Under the pieces are notes generated by a model. It saw only the letters and a list, made by a program, of their open reading frames with translations, searched no databases and was not told the origin of the DNA. DNA of 46,379 bases from assembly GCF_006636215.1 (NCBI RefSeq), contig NZ_VIFM01000069.1:1-46379 (forward strand). Direction: 5' to 3'. How positions within the stretch are numbered: position 1 is the stretch's first letter; each line of letters begins with the position of its first letter. Source of the stretch: Myxococcus llanfairpwllgwyngyllgogerychwyrndrobwllllantysiliogogogochensis (GTDB lineage: Bacteria > Myxococcota > Myxococcia > Myxococcales > Myxococcaceae). Of this stretch, positions 1 to 8,069 are shown in pieces. Made by a program: the position numbers and the translations under genes.

Positions 1-272
1 ACATCGGCTCGGACCTCCTGCCCGGCGCGGTGGGCAATCCCGAACTGCTGGGGCTCGACGCGGCGTTCCCCGCGAGCATGCTCGCGCTGCTGCTCCCGTC
101 GCTGCTTCCTCCCAAGGAGGCGGACGCGTCCGATGCGGCGAAGAGCAGGGCCACGAAGGCGCGCCGGGTGGCGCTGGTGGGGGCGCTCATCGCGCTGGTG
201 GCGACGCCGCTGTTGCCCGCGGGTGTGCCGGTGTTGTTGTCGATTCTCGCCGTGGGAGTGGCCCTGCGATGA
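1..272 (+). CDS. azlC: AzlC-type branched-chain amino acid exporter subunit, 3' part only
   Basis: Only the C-terminal part is present; the frame is open from base 3 and ends in the ATGA that starts the next gene. The visible residues include a GLDAAFPASMLALLLPSL segment, which resembles the conserved late transmembrane region of AzlC permeases, followed by a charged loop and a last hydrophobic segment. AzlC and AzlD form an inner-membrane export complex for branched-chain amino acids or their analogues. The 4-base overlap with a small AzlD-like gene supports the call. The N-terminal part lies outside the window, so length and start cannot be judged. Confidence 0.8.
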   Translation, partial: IGSDLLPGAVGNPELLGLDAAFPASMLALLLPSLLPPKEADASDAAKSRATKARRVALVGALIALVATPLLPAGVPVLLSILAVGVALR

Positions 273-577
273 CGCTGTTGCCCATTCTGGTGCTGGCCCT
301 GGGGACGTTTGGTTTTCGCATCGCCGGGCCGCTGTTGAGCGAGCGGCTCCAGTTGTCCGCGAGGGTGCAGGAGCTGATGTCCATGGCGACCATCGCGATG
401 CTGGCGGCGCTCGTGGCCACGGCGACGTTGGTGGCGCAGGGAGGCTTCGTGGGGTGGTCGCGGCCGGCGGGGGTGTTCGTCGGCGCGCTCCTGGCCTGGC
501 GGAGGCTGCCCTTCATCGCGGTGGTGGTCGCGGCGGCCGTCACCGCGGCGGGGCTGCGCCTGCTCGGAGTGCGGTAA
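269..577 (+). CDS. azlD: AzlD-type small subunit of branched-chain amino acid exporter
   Basis: The protein has 102 residues, the usual AzlD size, and is almost entirely hydrophobic with about four predicted membrane spans. The start ATG overlaps the azlC stop as ATGA, so translation is probably coupled. The early FGFRIAGPLL segment resembles the conserved N-terminal region of the family, where an aromatic-Arg pair follows the first helix. It should act with AzlC in the inner membrane to export branched-chain amino acids. A strong bidirectional hairpin follows 13 bases after the stop. Substrate assignment is by family only. Confidence 0.85.
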   Translation: MTLLPILVLALGTFGFRIAGPLLSERLQLSARVQELMSMATIAMLAALVATATLVAQGGFVGWSRPAGVFVGALLAWRRLPFIAVVVAAAVTAAGLRLLGVR

Positions 578-590
578 CTCCGAGGGGAAG

Positions 591-621
591 ACGGCCCGCT
601 CCAGGACAGGGAGCGGGCCGT
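591..621. terminator. Bidirectional terminator hairpin between azlD and a lipoprotein gene
   Basis: Two perfect 12-base arms (591-602 and 610-621, ACGGCCCGCTCC and its complement) enclose a 7-base loop. It sits between two convergent genes. There is no clear T-run on either side, as is common for GC-rich myxobacterial terminators. Confidence 0.75.
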
Positions 622-628
622 GAGCCAC

Positions 629-892
629 TCAGGGACAGGTGCCCTGGTTGTACCGCTTGGGATAGGGCGTCAGGGTGCCCGTGAAGACTGGATCCGCGCC
701 ACAGGCGCACTGCATCGTGCCGAGCACCGTCGTATAGGTCTTGTCGTAGTACTTGATGACGTACTGGCTCTCGCAGATGGCCTGTGCGGACACCTCACCC
801 TCGGGCGAGGGGACTTCGTCTCCGCCTTCGTTGCCACCACCGCAGCCCACCAACAGCGCCGCCGCCAGCAGTCCTCCGAGAATGCTTCGCAT
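629..892 (-). CDS. Small secreted lipoprotein of unknown function
   Basis: The 87-residue product starts with MRSILGGLLAAALLVGC, a lipoprotein signal with lipobox LVGC (Cys17), then a Gly/Glu-rich spacer. The mature part contains three further Cys (in ICESQ, CACGA and the C-terminal GTCP), so disulfides are likely in the periplasm or on the outer membrane. A GGAGGA ribosome site lies just upstream of the ATG (896-901). I do not recognise the family. It is a single-gene unit converging on azlCD across a strong hairpin. Confidence 0.75.
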   Translation of the reverse strand: MRSILGGLLAAALLVGCGGGNEGGDEVPSPEGEVSAQAICESQYVIKYYDKTYTTVLGTMQCACGADPVFTGTLTPYPKRYNQGTCP

Positions 893-1187
893 GCGTCCTC
901 CAGGAACGGGTCTCAGGTGCGTGTTGCACTTCGAGACTAGGTCATTGAACTCATCGCTGAAACCACGCCTCCGATGACGCAGCGCGCGCCCGGGCTTTCA
1001 GACAGCCGTGGACGAAAGCTTCAGCCTGTCTAGACGACAGCGTCCCGATAACTCCCCGCCCTGAGTACGGTCCGAAGGCGAAGTCCTCACGAGTTTGCGC
1101 GCGTGCTTCGAGTGGGAACGGTTCGTGATTGACGAATCGGGCCACCGTCGTGGAGCCAGACACCGTGGGTCGTGATAGCTGCGACAC
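893..1187. other. Intergenic region between divergent lipoprotein genes
   Basis: About 295 bases separate two divergently read lipoprotein genes, so both promoters should lie here. I see TTGACG near 1130 on the + strand but no convincing -10 partner. No conserved RNA or inverted repeat of note was found. Confidence 0.4.
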
Positions 1188-2609
1188 ATGCGAACCAACG
1201 GACGATGGCTCGAATTGACGTTGCTGACGACAGCCCTCTGCCTGGCGGCCTGTGACTCGGATGACGACAACCCGGGTCCGGATGATGCGGGCGTGAGTGA
1301 CGCCGGCACGGCGGACGCGGGTGGCTCGGATGCGGGCGTCAGCGACGCGGGCCCTGACGGCGGCCCCACGGACCCCGGTTTCGAGCAAGGTGACGGCGTC
1401 TCTCGCGAGTCCACCACGGTGGGCGGAATCGCGGTGGACCGCTACACATGGACGGACTCGCAGGGCCGTCCGCGCACGGTGTCGCTGAAGCGGCAGACGT
1501 CCGCGGGCAATGGCGGCTACGCCGTCCAGTCGACCTATCAGGTGAGGGCCGGCGGAGACTGGCGCACCGTGACGGTGGATGGCACGGCCGGCGGTGAGAG
1601 TGGCTTCGGCTACTTCGTCGGGCACGAGCTGTACCGGCAGTTCGACAACGGCTCGTCCGGCACCATCGCGGGGCTGCATGGAGAGGATGACTCACCGCTG
1701 GGGTATGGCTTCGCGGTGCAGGGCACGCACTCGGCCATCCTCCCGGGCTCCACGTTCGCGAGCCACACCTTCACCACGGCCTATCCAAAGTGGGGCACCC
1801 GGGTCGCCATGGCGGATGTGACGGCGAGCACTCCCGCGGCGTCGGCGGCCCATCAGAAGTTCATGGTGCCGCTCACCCTCCGGTGGGTCTTTCAGAAGGG
1901 CATGGACTTCCCGCGCCTCGACACCCGGATGGACCTGGGCGAGGCGGTGGCGGGGCAGCTCTCGTTCGACATGCGCGGGCCCTACGGTGTCGTGGAGTTC
2001 GCGGACTCGGACACCCAGGCCGCGCTCAGCAACGTGCAGTGGGGTGACACGCGCAACCACTGCACGACGCAGGCGCCCGTGGCGAACCCGCTGACGACGC
2101 AGGCGGGCTGGACGTGGAACGAGCCCATCGGCACCACGCGCAAGTATCACAGCCTGCTCGCGCGGCACTCGAGCACGGGCGTGTTGTACGAATTGGGCCT
2201 CGTCGAGCTGAAGCTGGGGCAGGACCCGGGCCTCGTCTATGGCGGCTACAGCACCAACAACGGAACGACGAAGGCGGCCACGGGACGGGCGCTGTTGAGC
2301 GGGGACTTCTCCGCGGGCGAGTGGCCCTTCCAGTCCGCGCAGTACAGCGGGCTCAACGCGAACACGGGCGTGACGGGAAAGAAGTTCGCATGGGGCTCCA
2401 GCCCGTTCTACGGCTCGGCGCTCTCCTCCGTGTACTTCAACCCCGACTTCAGCACGTCCATCAACGCCTTCCCCGTGGGCAAGACGCTGCTCTACCGGAC
2501 GTGTCTGGTGCTGGGCGTCTCCCCCTTCACCGACGCGAGCAGGAAGTCACTGACGCGCGGGGTGGCGGAGAGCGCCTCTCCGAGCTGCGCGACGGCCGAG
2601 CCGCTCTGA
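1188..2609 (+). CDS. Large secreted lipoprotein with DAG-rich linker, function unknown
   Basis: The 473-residue protein begins with a signal peptide ending in lipobox LAAC (Cys near residue 21). It continues with an Asp/Ala/Gly linker (repeats of DAG, roughly residues 30-60) typical of myxobacterial surface lipoproteins. The remaining 400 residues form a soluble, aromatic- and Gly/Ser/Thr-rich domain with several Asp-Thr-Arg and Tyr-containing stretches that looks beta-rich. I cannot assign an enzymatic family from visible motifs. The start ATG lacks a clear Shine-Dalgarno sequence but gives an ideal signal peptide. A hairpin follows directly after the stop. Confidence 0.75.
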   Translation: MRTNGRWLELTLLTTALCLAACDSDDDNPGPDDAGVSDAGTADAGGSDAGVSDAGPDGGPTDPGFEQGDGVSRESTTVGGIAVDRYTWTDSQGRPRTVSLKRQTSAGNGGYAVQSTYQVRAGGDWRTVTVDGTAGGESGFGYFVGHELYRQFDNGSSGTIAGLHGEDDSPLGYGFAVQGTHSAILPGSTFASHTFTTAYPKWGTRVAMADVTASTPAASAAHQKFMVPLTLRWVFQKGMDFPRLDTRMDLGEAVAGQLSFDMRGPYGVVEFADSDTQAALSNVQWGDTRNHCTTQAPVANPLTTQAGWTWNEPIGTTRKYHSLLARHSSTGVLYELGLVELKLGQDPGLVYGGYSTNNGTTKAATGRALLSGDFSAGEWPFQSAQYSGLNANTGVTGKKFAWGSSPFYGSALSSVYFNPDFSTSINAFPVGKTLLYRTCLVLGVSPFTDASRKSLTRGVAESASPSCATAEPL

Positions 2610-2620
2610 GCCTTTCCTTC

Positions 2621-2653
2621 GAGGCCCCGTGACGAACGTCCGTCACGGGCCTC
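2621..2653 (+). terminator. Terminator hairpin after the large lipoprotein gene
   Basis: GAGGCCCCGTGACG (2621-2634) pairs with CGTCACGGGCCTC (2641-2653) with one bulged C and a 6-base loop. It lies 12 bases past the stop at 2609 and also overlaps the 3' end of the opposing serine-hydrolase remnant, so it may stop both directions. Confidence 0.65.
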
Positions 2654-2888
2654 CAGCGGGGGCGGGCAGCAGCACGTCGACGACCTTCATGGCGAAGTTG
2701 TCGGCGTGGCCGTTGCCCCGGTTGGACAGACACACGACGGTGAGCCCGTCGTCGGGGAAGCGCACCATGTCGCTGCTGAAGCCCCAGTCCCCACCGGCGT
2801 ACCAGAGGATGCGACGTCCGGCGTGACGTCCCCAGACGAGTCCGAAGGCATCATTGGCCTTGGGGTGCTCGAGTTCTCGCGGACGCCG
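2643..2888 (-). pseudogene. C-terminal remnant of a beta-lactamase-family serine hydrolase
   Basis: Read on the minus strand this stretch encodes about 81 residues, with segments such as ANDAFGLVWGRHAGRR, ILWYAGGDWGFSSDMVRFPD and VVCLSNRGNGHADN before a TGA stop. This matches the usual end of class C beta-lactamase-like serine hydrolases: a glycine-rich turn, then a strand with LSN, then a final helix. The catalytic SxxK and YxN regions are absent. Immediately upstream, in the same frame, is the TAG stop of an unrelated small lipoprotein gene, so the rest of the hydrolase was lost or replaced at about 2885. No start codon or ribosome site is evident. I infer a decayed gene. Confidence 0.65.
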
Positions 2889-3203
2889 CTACTCTCTCGG
2901 CCGCGTCTCCGGTGCTCCATCGCGGCAGGCGGAGGTGGTGTACGTCTCATGTCGTGAGCGGACACCCCAGGAGGCGTGTTGGCCCTGGCAGTTCTGGCTG
3001 CGCCAGCCGACCAGGACGGTGTGGCCCTGGTCCGCGAAGTATTGATAGCGCTCCTCCCTGCGGGCACTCCCCGCCGTCGGCCGCTCCTGTCTGACTTCAA
3101 GGGCTCCGGCTCCCTCCTCGATGGGGGCGCTGGTGCACGCGCTCAGCAGGAGTCCGGACACGAAAACCAGGGGCAGGGCGCGGCGCTTCCTGTCGAACGT
3201 CAT
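2889..3203 (-). CDS. Small Cys-containing lipoprotein, possibly DUF6289-like
   Basis: The 104-residue product starts MTFDRKRRALPLVFVSGLLL followed by lipobox LSAC. The mature part contains YQYFADQGHTVLVGW, a Cys in QNCQGQ, then SWGVRSRH and a final Cys in TSACRDGA. This strand-Cys-SWG-Cys layout resembles short myxobacterial and actinobacterial secreted proteins annotated as DUF6289, though I am not certain. The start ATG at 3203 is set by a strong GGGAGGA site; longer versions would have no signal peptide. Its stop TAG directly abuts, in frame, the hydrolase remnant. It overlaps the end of the lectin-like gene read in the same direction. Confidence 0.7.
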   Translation of the reverse strand: MTFDRKRRALPLVFVSGLLLSACTSAPIEEGAGALEVRQERPTAGSARREERYQYFADQGHTVLVGWRSQNCQGQHASWGVRSRHETYTTSACRDGAPETRPRE

Positions 3204-3834
3204 CGTGCTTCTTCCTCCCGGGGGTTGAGTCCCGAGGTTCGCGTTCAGGGCGTTGATGACGGTTCCAGTGTGTTTCCCGGTGTGGCCCCTGTAGGTCGCT
3301 CGCCCGCAGGCGCTCGAAGGCGGAGCGATGGATGTTCCACTGCTGAAAGGGACTGGGCTGGCAGTCCGCCCGGAGGGTGATGCGCGCGCCGTCAGCGACA
3401 GGCTCCGGAGCACCCTCCACGCACGCGCCTGTCGCCGCGTTCTTCAGTTGGACCCCTCGAAAGCCCGGCGGAGGCGCGGCCCCCACGGCCTCGAAGGGCG
3501 TGAGGACCCACTGCTGCTCCAGCCCGCCATTGCAGCTCACGGCGGTCAGACGTCCGCCTTGTGCGCTCAGGCACAACTCGCCCTCCCGGATGACCTCCCA
3601 GCGCGCGGGAGCGCCAGACACGGGCGCGAGCTCCCAGTCGAGCGCGGGGGCATGGCAGGGCGCCGGGCCCACCCCGCCGGGCCGCTGCGTGGAGGGCATC
3701 AAGCAGTACTGCTGTTTTTGCTGATGGAGGACTGTCAGCGGGCCTTCGCCCGCACGCGCGGTCCGGGCCTCGGCAAGCAGCACCCCGAGGGCGATGACGC
3801 GGACAGTCAGGCGACCACGGGTTCGTGTCTCCAA
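3097..3834 (-). CDS. Secreted ricin B-type lectin-domain protein, 3' end suspect
   Basis: The 245-residue frame starts at TTG (3834) preceded by AGGGAGGG at good spacing. An N-terminal signal peptide ends near AEARTARA. Residues about 30-170 form a beta-trefoil-like lectin region with two visible repeats carrying CLS...W and the QQW signature (EQQWVL and FQQWNI) and paired Cys (CLMPS, CLSAQ, CVEGA, DCQPS), typical of secreted carbohydrate-binding domains. After the last QQW the sequence becomes Arg/His/Pro-rich and runs 107 bases into the following lipoprotein gene. A plus or minus one shift just after the lectin domain would meet a TGA near 3250. The lectin domain is credible; the last 70 residues probably are not a conserved domain. 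Confidence 0.6.
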   Translation of the reverse strand: METRTRGRLTVRVIALGVLLAEARTARAGEGPLTVLHQQKQQYCLMPSTQRPGGVGPAPCHAPALDWELAPVSGAPARWEVIREGELCLSAQGGRLTAVSCNGGLEQQWVLTPFEAVGAAPPPGFRGVQLKNAATGACVEGAPEPVADGARITLRADCQPSPFQQWNIHRSAFERLRASDLQGPHRETHWNRHQRPEREPRDSTPGRKKHDDVRQEAPRPAPGFRVRTPAERVHQRPHRGGSRSP

Positions 3835-3903
3835 GGGGCCCTCCCTACGCGCCAGGACAGTGCCGAACGCGGACAGGGTGGGCGGGACGAGCCGGGCAGG
3901 TCT

Positions 3904-3921
3904 ATCCCAGAAAAGTGGGAT
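3904..3921. promoter_or_regulatory. Inverted-repeat operator candidate in a divergent intergenic region
   Basis: ATCCCA (3904-3909) and TGGGAT (3916-3921) form a perfect 6+6 inverted repeat with a 6-base spacer. It lies between the divergent lectin gene and the LuxR-type regulator, about 40 bases upstream of the regulator start, a suitable place for autoregulation. Binding partner is inferred, not shown. Confidence 0.4.
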
Positions 3922-3962
3922 TCTCTGGAATAAGTGAGCGATGGGTGTGATTGGCTCCAGGC

Positions 3963-5063
3963 ATGGTGACCCGTTCGCGGATGGAGCGTGAGTTGCTGGG
4001 TGTGCTGCGGGACCTGGCGGCGGCGGAGCTGCCGTTGGGCAAGCTGTTCACCCAGCTCAACCTGTTGCTGAAGGAGCCGCTGGGCATCGATGCGAGTTGT
4101 TGGCATGGGACGGACCCCGCGTCGGGGATGGTGACGTCCACGGTGATGGAGAACCTGGACCCGCGAGGCTTCGAGCGCGCGGCCTATCTGGAGCTGTGGG
4201 CGCCGGAGCCGCTGACGTTCGCCGGCCTGCGGGCGCTGGGGAAGCGGGTGGACTCGCTGAGTCACGCGGCGAAGGGGAAGCTCGACGACAGCGCGCGCTA
4301 CCGGGAGCTGATCGCCCCGTTTGGCTTTGGCGACGAGATGCGCGTCAACTTCGACCTGCCGTCGGGGTGCTGGGGCGCGGCGACGTTCCTGCGCGCGAAG
4401 GACCGGGGCGCCTACACCGAGGCAGAGGTCGGGATGATGGACCGGTTCTCCTCGCACATCGGTCAGATGTTGTGGCGGTCCTACCGGGGCACCGTGCCCC
4501 AGGGCGAGGGGCAGCCGCTCCCGGGCATCGCGGTGCTGGGGCCGCGAGGGCAGTTGATGTCCGCGGACCCTCGGGCCGAGGCCGTGCTGGCGGAGCTCGC
4601 CGAGACGTCACCCTCGTCCACGGGCGTGCCGTCCGGACTCATCACCGTCGCCGAACATGCGCGAGGACTGGGCGCCGCGGGGCGCAGGGACGTGCCGTCG
4701 CGCTCCCGGGTGCGCACGAGCACGGGGCAGTGGCTCACGCTGCATGCCTCGTTGCTGGAGGGACGCCCCGATGGTCAGGTCGCCATCGTGGTGACGCCCG
4801 CCACGCCGGCGGAGGTGCTGCCCATGGCGTTGATGAGCCTGGGGCTCACCGCCCGAGAGCAGGACGTCGCCATCCTCGTTGCCCGAGGGAACAACACCAG
4901 CACCATCGCGCAGAGTCTGTTCATCACCCCCGCGACGGTGCAGGACCACCTGAAGTCCATCTTCACCAAGGCGGGGGTGCGCAGCCGTCGTGAGTTCATC
5001 GCCCGGCTCGTGGGCACCTCGGCGGGCCAGGCTCCGGCGGGTGTCACGGCGCGAGGAGCATGA
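3963..5063 (+). CDS. LuxR-family transcriptional regulator with GAF/PAS-like sensor region
   Basis: With the ATG at 3963 the protein has 366 residues; an in-frame TTG at 3951 is an alternative. Residues about 20-180 look like a GAF-type sensor (FFG-like core replaced by CWHGTDPASGMV, later RVNFDLPSGCWGAATFLR), followed by a PAS-like segment near 190-270. The C-terminus carries a LuxR/NarL helix-turn-helix: LTAREQDVAILVARGNNT, then STIAQSLFITPATVQDHLKS. No receiver domain is present, so it probably senses a small ligand directly. It is divergent from the lectin gene, with an inverted repeat between them. Target genes are unknown. Confidence 0.85.
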   Translation: MVTRSRMERELLGVLRDLAAAELPLGKLFTQLNLLLKEPLGIDASCWHGTDPASGMVTSTVMENLDPRGFERAAYLELWAPEPLTFAGLRALGKRVDSLSHAAKGKLDDSARYRELIAPFGFGDEMRVNFDLPSGCWGAATFLRAKDRGAYTEAEVGMMDRFSSHIGQMLWRSYRGTVPQGEGQPLPGIAVLGPRGQLMSADPRAEAVLAELAETSPSSTGVPSGLITVAEHARGLGAAGRRDVPSRSRVRTSTGQWLTLHASLLEGRPDGQVAIVVTPATPAEVLPMALMSLGLTAREQDVAILVARGNNTSTIAQSLFITPATVQDHLKSIFTKAGVRSRREFIARLVGTSAGQAPAGVTARGA

Positions 5064-5129
5064 AGCGCGCCGTGTCCCGTGTGGCTTCCGTGTGAGGATT
5101 TCGAGCCCGCCTCCGCCACGGAGCAGACG

Positions 5130-6632
5130 CTATGTCTCGGATTGGCCGCGCCGAAGGCCCAGGGCCTTCATCTTCTTGTAGAAGTGGCCCCGCTCGAGGT
5201 CCAGCAGCCGGGCCGCCTCCGTCACGTTGTCGTGCGTATGCGCGAGCACGTACAGGATGATCTCCCGCTCGGCGTCCTCCACCTGCTCGCGGAAGGTCTT
5301 GTCCGCGCGCGGATGGAAGCCCGCCTGCACCGGGGCCGAAAGCGGGGGAGGGGGCGCCACCAGGGCCGGAGCCGGAGTGCTGGCCGCCGCCACCACGGCA
5401 GAGTCCAGGGTAGGCGGAGGCGGAGTCCACGCCGTTGACGTCTCCACCACCGGAGGAGGCACGCCCCCGCGTCCCCGAGGCAACAGCTCCAGCGCGTCCG
5501 TCCGGGTGACGATGGGGCCCTCGCAGAGGATGGCCAGGCGTTCGACCAGGTTGCGCAGCTCGCGCACGTTACCCGGGTAGTCGTAGGCGCTCATCACCGA
5601 CAGCGCATCCGGCGACAGCGTCAGCGGGCGGCGCCCGTTCTTCGCGCAGGCCTCGCGCAGGAAGGTCCCGATGAGGTCCGGCAGGTCCTCGCGCCGCTCG
5701 CGCAGGGGCGGCGAGTGAATCTGTACGACGTTGATGCGGTAATACAAATCCTCGCGGAAGCGCCCGGCGGAGATCTCCTTCTCCAGATTCTTGTTCGTGG
5801 CCGCGATGACCCGCACGTCCACCTTGAGCGTCTCCGCGCCGCCCACCCGCTCCAGCTCGCCTTCCTGCAACACGCGCAGGAGCTTGGCCTGCATGGCCGG
5901 CGGCATGTCCCCAATCTCATCGAGGAACAGCGTGCCTTCGTGCGCCAGCTCGAACTTTCCGCGCCGCACGCTCACCGCGCCGGTGAAGGCGCCTTTCTCG
6001 TGGCCGAATAGTTCGCTTTCAATCAATTCGTGGGGCACCGCCGCGCAGTTGAGCTTCACGAAGGGATTGGCTTTGCGCCGGGAGTGCTGGTGCAGCGCGC
6101 GGGCGATGAGCTCCTTGCCCGTGCCGTTCTCACCGGTAATCAACACCCGCCCCTCCGAGGGCGCCGTGCGTTGGATGAGCGAGAAGATGCGCTGCATGGC
6201 CGGGCCGCTGCCCACCATGTCGTAGCGGCCCAACTGCTCGCGCAGCTCCCGCAGTTCCTCCATCGCCGCCTGGTGCTTGAGCACGTTGCGCAGCGCGACC
6301 AGCAACCGCTCCCGGGCGATGGGCTTCTCCAGGAAGTCGCGCGCCCCCAACTGCGTCGCCTTCACCGCCGTGTCGATGGTGCCGTGTCCCGACATCATGA
6401 TGACGGGCAGCTCCGGCTTGAGCTCCGTGAGCCGGGCCAGCGCCGTCAACCCATCCATGTCCGGCATCTTCACGTCCATCAACACCGCGTCCACCGGACG
6501 CGCGCTCACCACGTCGAGCGCCACCTGACCGCTGGCCGCCAGATGTGTCTGATACCCCGCCAGCTGCAACGACTGGCTCAGTGTCAGCAGAATGTTCTTC
6601 TCGTCATCGACGATGAGGACGGATGCGGGCAT
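5130..6632 (-). CDS. NtrC-type sigma-54-dependent response regulator
   Basis: 500 residues in the classical order: receiver (1-120, phosphorylation Asp53 in VLMDVKMPD), AAA+ domain (about 140-380) with Walker A GENGTGKE, the sigma-54 contact loop GAFTGA, Walker B LFLDEIGD and the arginine finger region, then a Pro/Ala-rich linker of about 60 residues and a Fis-type helix-turn-helix (NVTEAARLLDLERGHFYKKM). It activates sigma-54 promoters after phosphorylation. Walker A has Asn in place of the usual Ser, a mild variant. No kinase is adjacent. The gene is divergent from the Pal-like lipoprotein gene, with 219 bases between starts. I cannot tell which myxobacterial Nla-type regulator this is. Confidence 0.92.
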   Translation of the reverse strand: MPASVLIVDDEKNILLTLSQSLQLAGYQTHLAASGQVALDVVSARPVDAVLMDVKMPDMDGLTALARLTELKPELPVIMMSGHGTIDTAVKATQLGARDFLEKPIARERLLVALRNVLKHQAAMEELRELREQLGRYDMVGSGPAMQRIFSLIQRTAPSEGRVLITGENGTGKELIARALHQHSRRKANPFVKLNCAAVPHELIESELFGHEKGAFTGAVSVRRGKFELAHEGTLFLDEIGDMPPAMQAKLLRVLQEGELERVGGAETLKVDVRVIAATNKNLEKEISAGRFREDLYYRINVVQIHSPPLRERREDLPDLIGTFLREACAKNGRRPLTLSPDALSVMSAYDYPGNVRELRNLVERLAILCEGPIVTRTDALELLPRGRGGVPPPVVETSTAWTPPPPTLDSAVVAAASTPAPALVAPPPPLSAPVQAGFHPRADKTFREQVEDAEREIILYVLAHTHDNVTEAARLLDLERGHFYKKMKALGLRRGQSET

Positions 6633-6760
6633 GTGGGGCGCTCCCGGCCTGGGGCCACGTCACGCGGCCACTCACGGGCAAGGGTCACAATCTCATGGAA
6701 ATTATTTGGACATTCAAGGGTTTCGGCGCGCCGAGGCGTGTCTCGAAAGGGACAAATGCT

Positions 6761-6817
6761 TTGACTCACCCTGGCGACTGCGACTACACGCGACCCGAAT
6801 ACCCGCCCCCTGCGGGT
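6761..6817 (+). promoter_or_regulatory. Possible promoter and leader hairpin for the Pal-like/chemosensory transcript
   Basis: TTGACT (6761-6766) and TACACG (6785-6790) are spaced 18 bases apart; the -10 is weak. A hairpin ACCCGC/GCGGGT (6801-6806 and 6812-6817) with loop CCCCT follows and would be at the very start of the transcript, followed by a T-rich stretch. It could stabilise or attenuate the message. Confidence 0.35.
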
Positions 6818-6851
6818 GCTTATTTCGTCTTCAAGATTTTCGGGAGGAATG

Positions 6852-7604
6852 ATGCGTCGGATTTCTCTTTGGGCGGGCCTCGGCCTCGCCATGGCCGTGC
6901 TGACCGGCTGCCCCCCCAGCTACCCCAACTGCAACGATGACTCGACCTGCTCCGAGAAGGGCGAGGTCTGTGTCCAGGGCCAGTGCCAGGAGTGCGCCAC
7001 CGACGCGAACTGCAAGGAGGGCTTCACGTGCCAGGGCAACAAGTGCGCGCCCAAGCCCCCCGAGTGCACGGTGGACAACCAGTGCGGTGATGGCCGCATC
7101 TGCGAGGCCGGCAAGTGCGCCGAGGCCCAGTGCAAGGACGACTCCAGCTGCCCCTCCGGCGGCAAGTGCCAGGCGGGCCGTTGCCAGGCCCCCACGGACA
7201 CCTGCGCGTCCAACTCCGACTGCGGTGAGGGTCAGGAGTGCAGCGCTGGCCGTTGCGTGACGGCCTCCGCGGACAAGTGCGACTGGAGCCCGGTGCGCTT
7301 CGGCTTCAACGAGTCCTCGCTGACCTCCGAGGCCCAGCAGCGCCTGTCCGACCTGGCCACGTGCCTGAAGACGGGCCAGCAGGGCAAGCTGACCCTCGCG
7401 GGCCACGCCGACGAGCGCGGCACCGAGGAGTTCAACCTCCAGCTGTCCAACCGCCGTGCGCAGGCCGTCAAGCGCTACCTGACGGACCTGGGCGTGAAGT
7501 CCAACGCGGTGACGACGGTGGGTTACGGTGAGACCCGGCCGGCGAACAACACCTCGTCCGAGGACGCCTGGTCCGAGAACCGCCGCGTCGAGTTCCAGCG
7601 CTAG
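6852..7604 (+). CDS. Pal/OmpA-domain lipoprotein with Cys-rich repeats
   Basis: 250 residues if started at the second of two adjacent ATGs (6852), which has better spacing from GGGAGGA than the first (6849). Signal peptide with lipobox LTGC (Cys20). Residues about 28-140 hold six or so Cys-rich units of the form C-x(3-4)-D/N-x-x-C-x(5-7)-C-x(4-5)-C, a pattern common in myxobacterial surface proteins. Residues about 145-250 form an OmpA C-terminal domain: VRFGFNESSLTSEAQQRL, LAGHADERGTEEFNLQLS, NRRAQAVKRYL and the Asn-Arg-Arg-Val end. It should sit in the outer membrane and bind peptidoglycan non-covalently. The stop is about 20-30 bases from cheW, so it is probably co-transcribed with the chemosensory genes. 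Confidence 0.88.
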   Translation: MRRISLWAGLGLAMAVLTGCPPSYPNCNDDSTCSEKGEVCVQGQCQECATDANCKEGFTCQGNKCAPKPPECTVDNQCGDGRICEAGKCAEAQCKDDSSCPSGGKCQAGRCQAPTDTCASNSDCGEGQECSAGRCVTASADKCDWSPVRFGFNESSLTSEAQQRLSDLATCLKTGQQGKLTLAGHADERGTEEFNLQLSNRRAQAVKRYLTDLGVKSNAVTTVGYGETRPANNTSSEDAWSENRRVEFQR

Positions 7605-7631
7605 TTGAGGCTGGGGTAGGCTGTGCGCCAC

Positions 7632-8066
7632 ATGGCCGTCCACGAGCCGGAAGCGCGGCAGTCCTATCTCGTTTTTGCCTGCGGTAGCAGCTGGTACGCG
7701 GTGCCCGCGGAGAGCGCGGCGGAGGTCGTTACCTTCCCCGAGCTCACGCGGGTACCGGGCTCCCCTGCCCATCTGCTGGGCGTGTTCGCCCACCGAGGAG
7801 AGGTCATCCCGGTGGTGGACATGGGCCTGCTGGTGGCGGGGGTGAGCCAATCCTCGCGGCGGGCCGTGCTGGTGCGGCTGCCGCGCGGCACCCTCGGCCT
7901 CACGGCGAGCACGGTCGCGGGGGTCTCCCCGGTGACGGGCGCGCTGGAGCCGCTGGGCTCCGCTGGCGTCCAGGTCCACCTGAAGGGCCCCGCGAAGAGT
8001 GGTCCCCGGGATGTGGCCGTCATCGACCCCGAAGGGCTCTTCGACCATCTCAGCCAGGGGGCTTGA
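7632..8066 (+). CDS. cheW: CheW-like chemosensory coupling protein
   Basis: The frame extends to a GTG at 7623; the ATG at 7632 (144 residues) is preferred here, with weak ribosome sites for both. The sequence YLVFACGSSWYAVPAESAAEV, then PAHLLGVFAHRGEVIPVVDM, is the two-part SH3-like CheW fold including the conserved GxxxxRGxxxPVxD core. It should link the MCPs to CheA. It is the first gene of the apparent che operon and lies just downstream of the Pal-like gene, 3 bases before the second CheW-like gene. Confidence 0.88.
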   Translation: MAVHEPEARQSYLVFACGSSWYAVPAESAAEVVTFPELTRVPGSPAHLLGVFAHRGEVIPVVDMGLLVAGVSQSSRRAVLVRLPRGTLGLTASTVAGVSPVTGALEPLGSAGVQVHLKGPAKSGPRDVAVIDPEGLFDHLSQGA

Positions 8067-8069
8067 CCC

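Noticed and set aside
2889..2891. TAG between the small lipoprotein and the hydrolase tail as a readthrough or pyrrolysine codon
   Set aside because: The two sides belong to unrelated families and the lipoprotein is complete at its stop; no readthrough signal is visible.
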